Assembly: GCF_003751945.1 (NCBI RefSeq)
Contig: NZ_RJKL01000001.1
Coordinates: 8,240,476 to 8,304,475 of the forward strand
DNA length: 64,000 bases
Reading direction: 5' to 3'
Source: Couchioplanes caeruleus
GTDB lineage: Bacteria > Actinomycetota > Actinomycetes > Mycobacteriales > Micromonosporaceae
Shown: piece after piece, positions 28,603 through 38,060 of the stretch
How positions within the stretch are numbered: the first letter of the stretch is position 1
Layout: each line of letters opens with the position of its first letter
The notes under the pieces: model-generated
What the model saw: the letters and a program-made list of their open reading frames with translations, nothing else
Told to the model about the DNA's origin: nothing
Database searches by the model: none
Made by a program: the position numbers and the translations under genes

Positions 28603-29412
28603 GTGCCGTCGGTGGACCGGTTGTCAGGGTCGCAACTGATCGCAGTGATCAGCGACGGCAGCGCCTTGCCCGACGGAGCCGACCTCAACCCCGTGCTGTC
28701 CGGCCACGCGCGTTGGCTCAGCAACCTCGGGTTCGACGCCTTAACGGCGGCCCTGAACACGGATGGGCGCGACACCCCCACCGTCGCCCTCAGCGCCGTA
28801 CCCGGCGACGTGTCCGTCTTCCATCTCGTCCACACCCGAGCCGAACACGCCGGGCAGATTCGCCAGGCCCTTGAGGACGCGGGACGTGCTGTGGTCACCG
28901 ACAACGATCTGCGCGCTGTCGTGGTCGCGGCGCGGGTGCTGACAGAACTTCGCCGCATGCGACGCCCGACCGACCAGAGCGCCGTCGTGATCGTTGACAT
29001 CGACGAGCTGATCGACATGGGTGCTCTCCTGATGGCCATCGGCGTCCGCAATCTGGTCTTCTGCCGGCAGGCCGACGTAGCTTTCCCGCTTTCCCGGGCC
29101 ACCCACGACGCCGACGTTGTCGTAGATCTACGCCCAGCGCCAGTGCACAACCCGCGAACGCCAGGCCCGACGAGGCCGTTGGTCGTCCCGCTGCCGGCCC
29201 CCGCCGACTCCCTCGCTGTCCTACCGGGGCTCCTCGCCGCCTTGGCGGACACCCAGGCCGCGCGATTGCACGTCGACGTCCTGGCCGCGGTAGCCCAGAT
29301 GCTTGCCACTACTACAGCCCCCGGCTTTGCGTTGGCAACGCTCGACCCGGCGCTGACAGACGACATCGCCTGGGCGGTCCGACAGGCCCTGCGCCACCCG
29401 CGCGGCGGGTGA
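28603..29412 (+). CDS. Hypothetical protein with a possible Rossmann-like domain
   Basis: 269-residue soluble protein, not recognised with confidence. Two parts can be seen: an N-terminal region (SQLIAVISDGSALPDGADLNPVL) and a middle region (QALEDAGRAVVTDNDLRAVVVAARVLTELRRMRRP, then SAVVIVDIDELIDMGALLMAIGVRNLVFC, then THDADVVVDL) that looks like alternating strands and helices, faintly like the NAD domain of malic enzymes. It starts with GTG at 28603 after GGGAG, or GTG 28612. It follows the carbonic anhydrase by 123 bases and could belong to the same unit. Confidence 0.6.
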   Translation: MPSVDRLSGSQLIAVISDGSALPDGADLNPVLSGHARWLSNLGFDALTAALNTDGRDTPTVALSAVPGDVSVFHLVHTRAEHAGQIRQALEDAGRAVVTDNDLRAVVVAARVLTELRRMRRPTDQSAVVIVDIDELIDMGALLMAIGVRNLVFCRQADVAFPLSRATHDADVVVDLRPAPVHNPRTPGPTRPLVVPLPAPADSLAVLPGLLAALADTQAARLHVDVLAAVAQMLATTTAPGFALATLDPALTDDIAWAVRQALRHPRGG

Positions 29413-29689
29413 ACCGGCCCGGTGACCGACGTCGCCGCGGCGGCTCCCGCACCGCAAACGTGCGCGCGTCCGATAGGCGGTCCTGCACCGGGCAGCCCGG
29501 CTGGCGTAGAACATCCCGCTGCACTGCAGCTCACCGCGTCCCGTAAGACCCGCCCGGTGAAGTGCCCGGATAACGGGGGCTAAACGCTACAGTCAGCCGA
29601 ACATCTGGCCGGCACAGTGAGGGCCTCGGCCTGAAGATCGGCCCAGGGCTACGGCAGAGGTCGGCGGTGTTCTGTTTGCCGCGGTGCCG

Positions 29690-30052
29690 GACCCGGGCGA
29701 GGCGGGAGCGTTCCGCCGAGCAGGGTCGGCCATCCGGGTGAACGTCGTCGAGTCCTGGAACCGGGCCAACAGCGTGATCTTCTTCGGCAAGGGCGGCGAC
29801 ATCGCCACCAACCGCCGCGACGAGCAGGAACTGTCCGTGCTGTGCCTGCGCGTGCTGCAGGCCGCCCTGGTCTACGTCAACACCCTGATGGTCCAGGACG
29901 TCCTCGCCGACGAGGACTGGGCCGACCAGCTCACCGACGCCGACCGGCGCGGCCTCACGCCGCTGTTCTGGACCCACGTCGCCCCGTACGGCGAGGTGAA
30001 ACTCGACATGAGTAGCCGGCTGACCTTGGCGAACGCGCCGCACCAGCCATGA
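29690..30052 (+). pseudogene. Tn3-family transposase C-terminal fragment
   Basis: About 120 residues of the C-terminal part of a Tn3-type transposase (RVNVVESWNRANSVIFFGKGGDIATNRRDEQELSVLCLRVLQAALVYVNTLMVQDVL), a region close to the last catalytic Glu of the family. The bulk of the roughly 1000-residue protein is missing on the 5' side, where the frame continues only into unrelated sequence, so the fragment is dead. The stop is at 30050-30052. No terminal repeat was found next to it. Confidence 0.75.
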
Positions 30053-30232
30053 CCGGTGAAAAGCCGGACCGGGTGGTAACACCGCCGTGGAGCTGCGTCA
30101 GTCCACGATGATGTGATGACGGGGGGTGGCGCAGGTGCGTAGGTGGCTGATGGTGTGCGCGGGTGAGCCTTGGGCAACAGGCGAAGATCCCTCACCCGGC
30201 GAAACCTACAAGCGACACCAGCACTGGTTCAC

Positions 30233-30757
30233 TCACCTGGTCTCGGTGTTCACCACCTGGTACATGGCGTGGTCCTGCCACTGTCCAGCAATCTTGAGAT
30301 AGGCCGGGGCCGTCCCGAAGCGAAGAAAGCCGTTGCGCTCGAGCACGCGCCGGGACCTGACGTTGTGCAGCAGGGTCTCCGCCTGGACGCGATGCAGCCG
30401 CAGCTCTCGGAAGGCCAGGCGCACGAGTTCCCGCACGGCTGCGCTGGCGTGGCCGCGCCCGTTCGCGGCGGCGCTGACCCAGTAGCCCATGCTGCAGGAC
30501 TGGAAGCAGCCGCGAACGATGCCGTTGAGGGTGATGCGACCGATCACGCCGGCGGAGTCGTCGAGGATGAGGTGGGGCAGTCCGGTGCCCTGCTCGTACC
30601 TGTCCAGCGCTGCCTGCAGCTCTGCGCGCTGGCCTTCGACGGTGAAGTAGTCATCCTCGCGCAGAGGTTCCCACGGCGCGAGGAATTCCCGGTTGGCGCG
30701 CAGCAGGTTCGCAAGGACCGGGGCATCGTCAAGGGTAGCGAGCCGGGTGCACGTCAC
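30233..30757 (-). CDS. RimJ/RimL-type N-acetyltransferase
   Basis: 174-residue GNAT protein. RLATLDDAPVLANLLRANREFLAPWEP is the usual RimJ-type opening; GVIGRITLNGIVRG and SMGYWVSAAANGRGHASAAVRELVRLAF hold the acetyl-CoA binding loop (GRGHAS); HRVQAETLLHNVRSRRVLERNGFLRFG closes the domain. GTG start at 30757. Members acetylate N-terminal amines of ribosomal proteins or other small substrates. The target is unknown. Confidence 0.85.
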   Translation of the reverse strand: MTCTRLATLDDAPVLANLLRANREFLAPWEPLREDDYFTVEGQRAELQAALDRYEQGTGLPHLILDDSAGVIGRITLNGIVRGCFQSCSMGYWVSAAANGRGHASAAVRELVRLAFRELRLHRVQAETLLHNVRSRRVLERNGFLRFGTAPAYLKIAGQWQDHAMYQVVNTETR

Positions 30758-31117
30758 CGCTGCATGATCGCAGTCCGATGCGCGGCGCCGGGAGACACCC
30801 GGCCGCGCTGACGGACCCTTTCCGTCCGTCGCAGCGGAAACCGGCTGGGGTGACGGAGGCTATCCCGTCTGGATCGGTCGCACGGCGACCGGCAGCGCCG
30901 GCTGCTTCATGGTCGATATGGCGATGCTCAGCCGCCGACAGTCCGCGCGCGAGCGGAAGCGGACCAACGATGATTGGTCCCGTGTGCGCTCCAGACTGGG
31001 TGCTGGCGGTCGATAGCCGAGGGATCAGATGTCTGCGGTGGTTCCATTCGGCGTCGGTGGTGTCGCTGGGGTAGCGGCGCCGCCGCGGCAGCGCGGTGAC
31101 GGTCGCGGTCATCGCCG
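30758..31117. other. Gap with an IS5 N-terminal relic
   Basis: 360 bases without a complete gene. The minus-strand stretch 31002-31112 encodes the N-terminus of an IS5-family transposase; the remainder shows nothing recognisable. Confidence 0.5.
31002..31112 (-). pseudogene. IS5-family transposase N-terminal fragment
   Basis: 37 residues starting MTATVTALPRRRRYPSDTTDAEW match the start of actinobacterial IS5-type transposases (RRYPSDTTDAEWALIEPLLP). After residue 25 the similarity is lost (NHRRHLIPRLSTAS), so the element is truncated. It belongs to the same broad family as the fragment at 14805. Confidence 0.65.
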
Positions 31118-31432
31118 TCAGCCGGCGCGCACGAGCAGACCGAGTGCGGACTTGACCCCGGTGAGCTGGCCCAGCACGAGCTGCACCCAGTCGTCGTCGG
31201 GTAGCCGGGCCGCGTGGGGCTCGACGGTTGCGCTGATCAGGCGGGCGATGCGGGTCAGCTCGGTGCGCACGCAGGCCCGCTCGTAGGCGATCCAGTCGCC
31301 CGGCTCGGCGGAGAACCGGTACCCGTCGCGGCGGCTCCAGGTCAGCGGGGTCATGTGTTCGGCGGCGGCGACGTCGCGCAGGTAGGTCACCCCGGCGCGG
31401 ACCTGATACGCGCTGAGCTCGGTCGCGGTCAC
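31118..31432 (-). CDS. Hypothetical protein, 104 aa
   Basis: 104-residue protein, ATG or GTG start at 31432. It is mostly alpha-helical: SAYQVRAGVTYLRDVAAAEHMTPLTW, GDWIAYERACVRTELTRIARLI and LPDDDWVQLVLGQLTGVKSALGLLV. No family recognised. It lies between IS relics. Confidence 0.5.
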   Translation of the reverse strand: MTATELSAYQVRAGVTYLRDVAAAEHMTPLTWSRRDGYRFSAEPGDWIAYERACVRTELTRIARLISATVEPHAARLPDDDWVQLVLGQLTGVKSALGLLVRAG

Positions 31433-31651
31433 GAGTTGCCGGGTGCTCAGCCCGGCCGGGCGAACCCACCGACGGCGTCGGCACCAACACCAACCGGCCG
31501 AACCCCAGCCGCCCGGTACTGCTCACTTCGCCAGCGTAGAACCGGCCCCCGCGGATGCTGGTCTCTCGTTCATCAGGAGAAGCCGGCGGCCACTGTCCCG
31601 GAAATGTCGCTTCCTACCGTGTCTAACCGGAGCCACTGTCATGATCGTTTC

Positions 31652-31909
31652 GTGCGGCCGTTCCCCGAACCTGTCCCGGCGATTCCTGACGATCCGCTCA
31701 TCAGCAGCGACTACACCGGCTGGTGGCGCCGCACCGTCCGCATCATGCGAACGGTGTGGCCCCAACTCGTTGCGCTGCAGCTCGCCGGGACGGCCGTGTC
31801 CCTGGCCATCGCGATCGGGCTGTCCACCGACGGGCCGTCACCCGATGATGCAAGTGGGGCCGCCGCAGTCGGCGACCTGGCCGCCATCCTGCTCTGGACC
31901 CGACCATGA
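31652..31909 (+). CDS. Short membrane protein, possibly truncated
   Basis: 85 residues from GTG at 31652: a Pro-rich opening (RPFPEPVPAIPDDPLISSDYTGWWRRTVRIMRTVW), one hydrophobic segment (PQLVALQLAGTAVSLAIAIG) and an acidic linker ending in AAILLWTRP. The opening looks like the N-terminus of longer actinobacterial membrane proteins with a DUF-type domain, so this may be the remains of a larger gene. No function is assigned. Confidence 0.4.
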   Translation: MRPFPEPVPAIPDDPLISSDYTGWWRRTVRIMRTVWPQLVALQLAGTAVSLAIAIGLSTDGPSPDDASGAAAVGDLAAILLWTRP

Positions 31910-31924
31910 TCCGAGAGACGCTCC

Positions 31925-32209
31925 CTAGGCGTCCGGGACGAAGTATCTGCCGGGCCCCGGCAGGAAATAGCGGCTGCTGCTCGGCACCAGGATGAGGACC
32001 AGGATCGCGATCGCGAGCAGGACGCAGACTATCTGTCCCGCCATCACGCGCGGCACCGGCGTCAGCGGCACCGGCGGCGGACCGCCGGGGTGGCCGGGCC
32101 AGGGCTGGCCAGAACCGTGCGGGTGGTGCGGCCCGGCGAACTGGGCCGGCACCGGCGGCCGGACGTCAGGACGGCCGCCGCCCGGCGGCGGACTCCACGG
32201 GTGCGTCAT
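31925..32209 (-). CDS. Small Pro/Gly-rich membrane protein
   Basis: 94 residues: a cytoplasmic Pro/Gly/His-rich tract (residues 1-50, repeated PP and GG pairs), one transmembrane helix (GQIVCVLLAIAILVLILV), and a short C-terminal tail. ATG at 32209. Such single-pass proteins with low-complexity N-termini are common in actinomycetes and have no known role. Confidence 0.5.
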   Translation of the reverse strand: MTHPWSPPPGGGRPDVRPPVPAQFAGPHHPHGSGQPWPGHPGGPPPVPLTPVPRVMAGQIVCVLLAIAILVLILVPSSSRYFLPGPGRYFVPDA

Positions 32210-32257
32210 GATCGAGAGCGTACGGCCGGCTCGATGGCCTCGGTTGAGTACATCTAC

Positions 32258-33215
32258 TCAGTTGCCGAGACGGGTTCTCAGTTGATCGGCCACCGTTCGC
32301 GGCTGGGCTGCGCGGCGATGGTCGGCAGCGCCCGGGTCGGCAGGTTGATCGGGGTGCCGGGAGCTCTGCGAGGGAACCGGCCGCGCAGAACCCGGGCGGT
32401 CCTGCTCGGAGACGTGAGCCGTGGCCGGGCCCGTGCGCACCATCCGGTGCCAGCGCAGCCGCCCGCCGAGCAGCGCCATCACGGTCGACTGGATGACCAC
32501 CAGATACATCAGCTGCCGGTAGACGATCTGCTGCAACGGCAGGCTCCACAGCGGCGTCCAGCGTTCGCCGTCGAGATGCAGGGCGTACGCGGCCGTGGCC
32601 GCGCTCACCGCGGTGAAGCCCGTCCAGGTGGCGATGACGGTGGCCGGCTCGAGAAAGAACGCGCCGTACACGGCGTAGACGTCCACCATCGGCGCGGTGA
32701 GCGGCAGCAGGACCTGGAAGAGCAGCAGATAGCCGAGGCCGCGCCGGCCGAGGCGGCCGGCGGGGCCGCGCTCGCGCAGCGCGTGGCGGTGCTTCCACAT
32801 CGCCTGCATGGTGCCGTAGCGCCAGCGGTAGCGCTGCCGCCACAACTGGCGCAGCGAGGCGGGAGCCTCGGTCCAGGCGACGGCGGAGGGTTCGTAGACG
32901 ACGCGCCAGCCCGTCCGCAGCACCGCCATGGTGAAGTCGGTGTCCTCGGCCAGGGTCTGCGCCGACACCCCGCCGACGTCGTCGATGGCCGCACGGCGGA
33001 AGGCCCCGATCGCGCCCGGAACGGTCGGCATGCACTCGGCGACGTCGAACATGCGCCGGTCGAGATTGAAGCCGATCACGTACTCGAGGTGCTGCCAGCG
33101 GCCGAGCAGACCGCCGCGGTTCGCCACCTTGGTGTTGCCCGAGACGGCACCCACCCGGCGGTCGCGCAGCGGCTGCACGAGGCGGCCGACCGCGTCGGGT
33201 TCGAAGACGGTGTCT
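32258..33215 (-). pseudogene. GT2 (BcsA-like) glycosyltransferase, 5' truncated
   Basis: C-terminal two thirds of a membrane glycosyltransferase of family 2. The reading frame opens abruptly with DTVFEPDAVGRLVQPL at 33215 and continues through GAVSGNTKVANRGGLLGRWQHLEY, DDVGGVSAQTLAEDTDFTMAVLRTGW (the EDTD motif), QRYRWRYGTMQAMWKH (the Q/RxxRW box), then about four membrane helices and a polar tail. The nucleotide-binding N-terminus with the first Asp and DxD is missing: upstream of 33215 the DNA changes to unrelated sequence. A GTG at 33178 could start a shorter product, but without the UDP-sugar site. The first 157 bases recur at 38061. Confidence 0.82.
33059..33215. repeat. 157-bp direct repeat, copy 1
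   Basis: Copy lying at the truncated 5' end of the GT2 gene. It matches 38061-38217 with six substitutions and no gaps (about 96 percent). Similarity begins at GTCGAGATTGAAG and ends at GGTGTCT. Five of the six changes are silent in the glycosyltransferase frame; one changes Asn to Asp. Confidence 0.92.
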
Positions 33216-33233
33216 GAACCCCCTCTGACGCGC

Positions 33234-34973
33234 CTATTTCGGGATCGCGGTCCGGACGATCACCACCCGCTCCGCGTCACGCTCGTCGAGGAAACCCTGC
33301 GCGAGGTAGAGCCAGTCGCCGTGCACGGCGATCATGTCGGCGTATCCGGCCACCGTGGCGACCCGGCCGTCCGGCGTGACCCGCAGCACCTCCTCCTCGG
33401 CCTGCTTCCAGCGGTCCCTGCGGGCCTCGTCGAGTACGGCTTGTTGGGTGTCGTTCGCGGCACCTTCCCACTCGAACGAGTCCGGCAGCCGGCGGTCCTT
33501 TCCGATCCATCCGTTCGTCAGGTAGAGGTCGCCGTTCGCGGCGGTCACCAGGCTGGCGTTGTCGGCACCGCGATACGGCTCGGAGTTGCCGCGGATCACG
33601 ATTGGCATCCGCGCGGCCGGCCCGCGGTCCTTCCACGGGCCCTGCCACTCGGCCTCGGGTTCGGTGCCGTGATCGCCGGCGAAGTCGCCGATGACCGCGT
33701 GGGCGGTGCCGTCCGGCTTGACCCGGACGACGCCGCGTCCGGCGACCGCCGCGTACAGGCCGCCGTCCGGAGCGGTCGCGAGCGGAACGGGGGTGGTCGA
33801 GTCCAGTGCCAGGTCGGTGCCGCGGATCCCGTCCGCGAAGCCCTTGTTCAGGCTGGCGGAGTGGCCGTCCGGCTCGCGGCCGAGGACGGTGCGGACCTTG
33901 CCGTCGCTGACCGTGCGGACCAGATGGAACGAGCTCCGGTCGAAGCGGCCCTCGACGACGGACAACCGGTCGTCGGCGGAGACTGTGACGCCGTCTAGAG
34001 AGGGGGTGTACGTCTTCTCGGTCGGGGCGCCGGCGGCGGCCGGGGTTTGCGGCTCGCGGTAGGTGGCCTGGTCCACCTTGAACCGGCGGACCGTGCGACC
34101 GTCCGGCTCGATCCGCAGCACGCCACCCGCGCCACTGATGTAGACGCTGCCGCCCGGACCGGTGGCCAGCCCGCTGACGGCGGTCCCGTGCAGGTCTGGC
34201 ACCGCGACGCGGGAGAGCTGCCCGTCTCGGACCGTCCACAGGGTGTAGTCGATGCCCTGACGGGTCAGCACCCGCAGCGCCGCGGTGTCGTCCATCGCCA
34301 GGCCGACGAGCCGGCCGCGGATGGCCGCGTCGGCGGCCGACGTGCCCGTGCCGGTGCCGGCCCCGGCCACCACCTCGATCCGCTGGCCCGGCCCGAACGC
34401 CAGGGTGTCGCCCGGCAGGACCGCCACGAGCAGCATGGCGGCGGCTGCCGCGCCCCAGTACCGGCCGTGGTGGGTGACCTTCGCGGCCGAGCCGGACAGC
34501 AGCCAGGGACCGAGCCAGGCGCCTCCCGCGGCCGCCCCGATCGCCGCCGGGATCGCCATCAACGGGTGCGGCCACCACGAGCCCATGTGCGGTGCCAGCA
34601 CCGTGCCGATCCGCGAGGCCACGAGGACCGGCGCGGCACAGATCACCGCCCCGGCGAGCCGGGCGGGCCATCCAGGCCACACCCACCACGGGGCGAACGC
34701 CGCGATGACTACCGCGGACGCCAGCCCGCCGATCAACCCGCACCCGATCCCGAAGGTCAGGCCGATCGGCAGGACCAGCGGTAGCTGGATGAAGGTCTTC
34801 AACCGGTCGCCGGGCGGCACTTCCATGAGTCCAGCGGTGCCGAGGAAGACCAGACTGGTCAGCATTCCGGCCAGCGCGCCGATGCCGAGGCCGCCGACCA
34901 TCGTCCGGCCGAAGGCGGGCAGAGCCGCGCGTCCCCCGGGCCAAGGCGGGACATCCACTCGATCAAGCTTCAT
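33234..34973 (-). CDS. Membrane-anchored NHL/beta-propeller-like protein
   Basis: 579-residue protein, start ATG at 34973 (a GTG at 34982 is an alternative). Residues about 25-180 carry five hydrophobic helices (VGGLGIGALAGMLTSLVF, LVLPIGLTFGIGCGLIGGLASAVVIAAF, PAAIGAAAGGAWLGPWLL and others). The remaining 380 residues are extracellular-looking repeats of the type SGLATGPGGSVYISGAGGVLRIEPDG and LATAPDGGLYAAVAGRGVVRVKPDG, as in NHL or SMP-30-like propellers. No enzyme motif is seen. It is packed between the truncated GT2 gene and the decayed pilus cluster, with no gap to the GT2 junction. Confidence 0.7.
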   Translation of the reverse strand: MKLDRVDVPPWPGGRAALPAFGRTMVGGLGIGALAGMLTSLVFLGTAGLMEVPPGDRLKTFIQLPLVLPIGLTFGIGCGLIGGLASAVVIAAFAPWWVWPGWPARLAGAVICAAPVLVASRIGTVLAPHMGSWWPHPLMAIPAAIGAAAGGAWLGPWLLSGSAAKVTHHGRYWGAAAAAMLLVAVLPGDTLAFGPGQRIEVVAGAGTGTGTSAADAAIRGRLVGLAMDDTAALRVLTRQGIDYTLWTVRDGQLSRVAVPDLHGTAVSGLATGPGGSVYISGAGGVLRIEPDGRTVRRFKVDQATYREPQTPAAAGAPTEKTYTPSLDGVTVSADDRLSVVEGRFDRSSFHLVRTVSDGKVRTVLGREPDGHSASLNKGFADGIRGTDLALDSTTPVPLATAPDGGLYAAVAGRGVVRVKPDGTAHAVIGDFAGDHGTEPEAEWQGPWKDRGPAARMPIVIRGNSEPYRGADNASLVTAANGDLYLTNGWIGKDRRLPDSFEWEGAANDTQQAVLDEARRDRWKQAEEEVLRVTPDGRVATVAGYADMIAVHGDWLYLAQGFLDERDAERVVIVRTAIPK

Positions 34974-35197
34974 GAGCCGCACGATAGATGGTCACCTAAA
35001 CCGTCCCGATCACCGCTACGACAGCGCCGACCCTGCCAGATCAACGGCTTCTCATGGAGCTCGGATTCCCGTTTGACCTGCCCACAGCCCGGCGTCGCCG
35101 CGAACCCGGCCGCTGCGCCACCAAGGGGGATGACGGCGAACGCCGACAGAGCGGGCACAGTGCGGGCTGAGATCGGCGCGAAACGCTCACAGAACCC

Positions 35198-35897
35198 TTA
35201 CACAGCGGGCGTTCTCCATGGGGCTACCTGCCCGAGTCGCGGGCGCCTGGGTTCCCCGCCGGTTTCGTCGCCGAGGTCGCCCAGGGCCTGCCACGGGGCG
35301 ATGCGCAGGACGCGGGCGGTGGTGACGGCCCGGTTGAGGCGGTGCGCGGCCCAGCCGTTGGTGTCGGCGCAGGCGTCGTCGATGGCCTGTTCCAGACCGG
35401 CACCGCCGGCCAGCGCCACGACGACGAGGTCGAGGACCGCGGACAGGGCGTGGCGCAGTTCCTCGCGGCGGCGCTGCGCTTCGGCGTGCACGGTGTGCTC
35501 GGCCAGCCACCAGCCGCCCGCCGCGCCGAGCAGCGACATCCACAACGGCGCGCTCTGGCCCAACGCGGCGCCGCCGGAATCCAGCACGGTCAACGCGATC
35601 GGCGGCAGCAGCAGGCCGGCCAGCATCGCGACGGCCTGGTCGGCCAGATGGGTCGCGACCCGGGCGTTCGAGCACGGCTAGGTCCTGGCGCATGCCCGCG
35701 CGAGGCAGCCCGAGCGCGCGTAGCGGCGCGGACAGCACCCGGGTCCGCACGCCGAGATCCGGCTCGGCGGGTGCCGGGCCGCGGCGCAGCCAGTCCAGCG
35801 CGACGGTCAGGCTGGGCCGCGCCGGCACGAGGCCGGAGACGACCAGCAGCGCGCCGAGCCCGGCGATCGCACCGGTGAGCAGCACGGAGGTGGTCAT
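35198..35897 (-). pseudogene. tadC: TadC-like type II/IV pilus membrane protein, broken
   Basis: Remnant of a GspF-domain inner-membrane protein of the Tad/Flp pilus system. The frame begins MTTSVLLTGAIAGLGALLVVSG (first helix) and runs to GMRQDLAVLER; a one-base shift near 35680 is then needed to continue with RVATHLADQAVAMLAGLLLPPIALTVL and HALSAVLDLVVVALAGGAGLEQAIDDAC, the conserved GspF region. The family similarity ends at PWQALGDLGDETGG (about 35240) and the last third, with the final helix, is missing. So it has a frameshift and a truncation. Confidence 0.75.
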
Positions 35898-36820
35898 CGG
35901 GACACCGCCGCGACGCTGTCGGCTGGTGCCGTGACGGCGCCTGCACGCAGGTTGACCGCGGGCGCGGTCAGGGAACCTGCCCGCACGGAGGCGTCAGGCT
36001 CGGCGAGGATGCGTGGCGGTTGTGGCATCTTGGACGCCTTCGCCAGCCACCAGAAACCAAACCCGAACAGGCCGCCGACCAACAGCAGCACCATCTGCCC
36101 GGTCACCGTGGCATACCGGGCGAGGAAGCCCTGGTGGAACACGACCAGCACGGCGATCATCACCAGGGCGGTGCCGGCGATGACCCGGGCCGCGGTGCGG
36201 GTCGAGGCGCGTTTGGTGGCCACCCGCAGCCGGATCTGGGCCTGCTCGCGGGCTGTGGCGGCCAGGCTGGTGAGGCACTCGGCGAGCTGCCCGCCGTGGT
36301 AGCCGGCCGCCTGCGCCAGGGCGCGGACGACGAGGTCGGCGGTGGGGTCGTTGAGGTCGGCGGCGAACGCGCGCAGCGCGTCCTGCAGGCGCACGCCGCC
36401 GCGGACCGCGCCGGCGAGGGCCTGGACCTGGTGGCGGATCGGTGCGGGGGCGACCTTGGCGGTGGCGGCGATGGACTGCTCCAGCCCGGCGGCCGAGGAC
36501 AGGGTGTCGCGCAGCAGCTCCGTCCACGTCGCGACCGCTTCGATGCGGGCCACCGAGATCGCGTGCTCTCGGTCGGGTCCGAGGACCTTGGCCAGGGTCC
36601 ACACGGCGGCGGTGGTCAGCACCGCGGCGACCGGCCACCGGGTGGCGGCGGCGACACCGAACCCGGCGGCGGCGCCGAGCAGCAGCCGGTTGCGGTCGGC
36701 CGCCGATATCGGGGTGCGGCGGGCCGGGGCTGGGCCGGGTGCGCGGCGGCGCAGACCGTCGGCGATCAGGGTGATCCCGGCTGCGCAGCCGACGCCGAGC
36801 AGCAGCGGTAGGGCGTTCAT
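35894..36820 (-). CDS. tadB: TadB-like type II/IV pilus assembly protein
   Basis: 308-residue GspF-domain membrane protein. It has an N-terminal helix (LPLLLGVGCAAGITLIADG), a second pair around RWPVAAVLTTAAVWTLA, the cytoplasmic GspF domain (TWTELLRDTLSSAAGLEQSIAATAKVAP, then VRALAQAAGYHGGQLAECLTSLAATAREQ), and two C-terminal helices (VIAGTALVMIAVLVVFHQG and MVLLLVGGLFGFGFWWLA). In Tad systems TadB and TadC form the membrane platform for the ATPase TadA. ATG at 36820 is used because the previous gene's stop is at 36823. This is the only intact gene of the cluster, and its partners are broken, so it is probably non-functional in practice. Confidence 0.82.
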   Translation of the reverse strand: MNALPLLLGVGCAAGITLIADGLRRRAPGPAPARRTPISAADRNRLLLGAAAGFGVAAATRWPVAAVLTTAAVWTLAKVLGPDREHAISVARIEAVATWTELLRDTLSSAAGLEQSIAATAKVAPAPIRHQVQALAGAVRGGVRLQDALRAFAADLNDPTADLVVRALAQAAGYHGGQLAECLTSLAATAREQAQIRLRVATKRASTRTAARVIAGTALVMIAVLVVFHQGFLARYATVTGQMVLLLVGGLFGFGFWWLAKASKMPQPPRILAEPDASVRAGSLTAPAVNLRAGAVTAPADSVAAVSR

Positions 36821-36822
36821 TC

Positions 36823-37895
36823 TCACCACCGGTCCCGGGCGAGGTAGTCCGGGTCGAGGCCGGCCTCGACGAGTTCGTCGAAGGTGTCGGCGCGCATCGG
36901 GGCTCCGGGGATGACGCGACGGTCAGGGCCGGGGCGGTAGATCTCGTTGGAGGCGATCTGGTTGCCGTCGGACTCCAGCACCTGCCGGATCGAGGAGATG
37001 ACCCGGGTGCCGTCGATGGCGTCGCGGATGAAGATGACGAAGTCGACGGCCTCGCCGATGAGGATGTTCGCCGCCTCGTAGGAAACCTTCTCCGGCGCCT
37101 GCAGCACGTACATCGCCAACCTCGACATGGCCTGCTTCGAGCTGGAGGCGTGGATAGTGCACATGGAACCGTCGTTGCCCTGGCTCATCGCCATCAGCAT
37201 CGGCACGGCCTCGGCGCCGCGGGACTCCCCGACGATGACCCGGTCCGGGCGCATCCGCAGCCCGTAGCGCAGCATCGCGGACATGTCGATCCCGCCCACG
37301 CCCTCCAGGTTCGGCTCCCGCGTTTGCAGAGCGACGCAGTTCGGGTGCGCGGCGGTGTCCTCATCCAGTCCGAGCTCGTAGGCGTCCTCCACCGTGACGA
37401 TGCGCTCGAGCGGGGAGATCTCTCCGGCCAAAGCGCGCACCAGGGTGGTCTTGCCGGCACCGACGCCGCCGCAGACGACCTCGTTCTTGCGCCCGCGGAC
37501 CATCGCGGTGAGCAGCTCGCGCATGCCCGCGGTGAGTTCGCCCTTGGCCTGTAGGTCGGCCAGGCTGACCCGGTGCAGGCTGTTACGGCGGATCGACAGG
37601 CTCGGCCGCTTGGACACGTCGCGCAATGCGAACAGCCGCCGCCCGCCCGCGAGTTGCAGCGACAGCGAAAAGGTGAGCCTCGGTCGAAGCGGCGTTCCTC
37701 CGCGCCGGAGCGGGCCGCGGCGACGCGGATCATCTCGACGAGTTCCTCATCGGAGCCGGCGACCGGCTCAACCTGGATCATTTCGCCGCGGGTGGTGCGC
37801 GCCCACACCTGGTCGTAGCCGTTGACGAACACGTCCTCGTAGTCCGGGTTGTCGATCAACCGCTGCAACCCGCCGAGGCCGGTGAAGGTCGACAA
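36823..37895 (-). pseudogene. tadA: TadA/CpaF-type pilus ATPase, broken
   Basis: Secretion ATPase of the VirB11/CpaF family. The 5' part encodes FTGLGGLQRLIDNPDYEDVFVNGYDQVWART and EELVEMIRVAAARSGAEERRFDRGSP; a shift near 37672 is needed to continue with LSLQLAGGRRLFALRDVSKRPSLSIRR. The remainder is intact: Walker A GGVGAGKTTLVRA, the Asp box, Walker B region [18 protein letters not shown] and the HASS motif ([20 protein letters not shown]). About 100 N-terminal residues expected before GLGGLQ are missing, because the frame enters unrelated DNA at about 37900. Frameshift and truncation together make it a pseudogene. Confidence 0.82.
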
Positions 37896-38060
37896 CGAAC
37901 CGTGGGCCCTCTTCGTCCACGTCGAGGTCCCGCCCGCCGACCCAGTGGCACAGCAGCCAGGTCACCGGGTCCGTGCCATGGAAGTCCGCCTTCAATGTCG
38001 GTTGCGCAGGCTCGCCCAGGACGAGCTGATGGGTGGCAAACCACACGTGCGGACGCACCA
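37896..38060 (-). other. Unidentified gene fragment
   Basis: Between the broken tadA and the second copy of the GT2 repeat. A minus-strand frame reads VWFATHQLVLGEPAQPTLKADFHGTDPVTWLLCHWVGGRDLDVDEEGPRFVVDLHRP, which looks like real protein but is cut at both ends, and no family is recognised. It supports the view that several unrelated gene fragments have been joined here. Confidence 0.4.
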
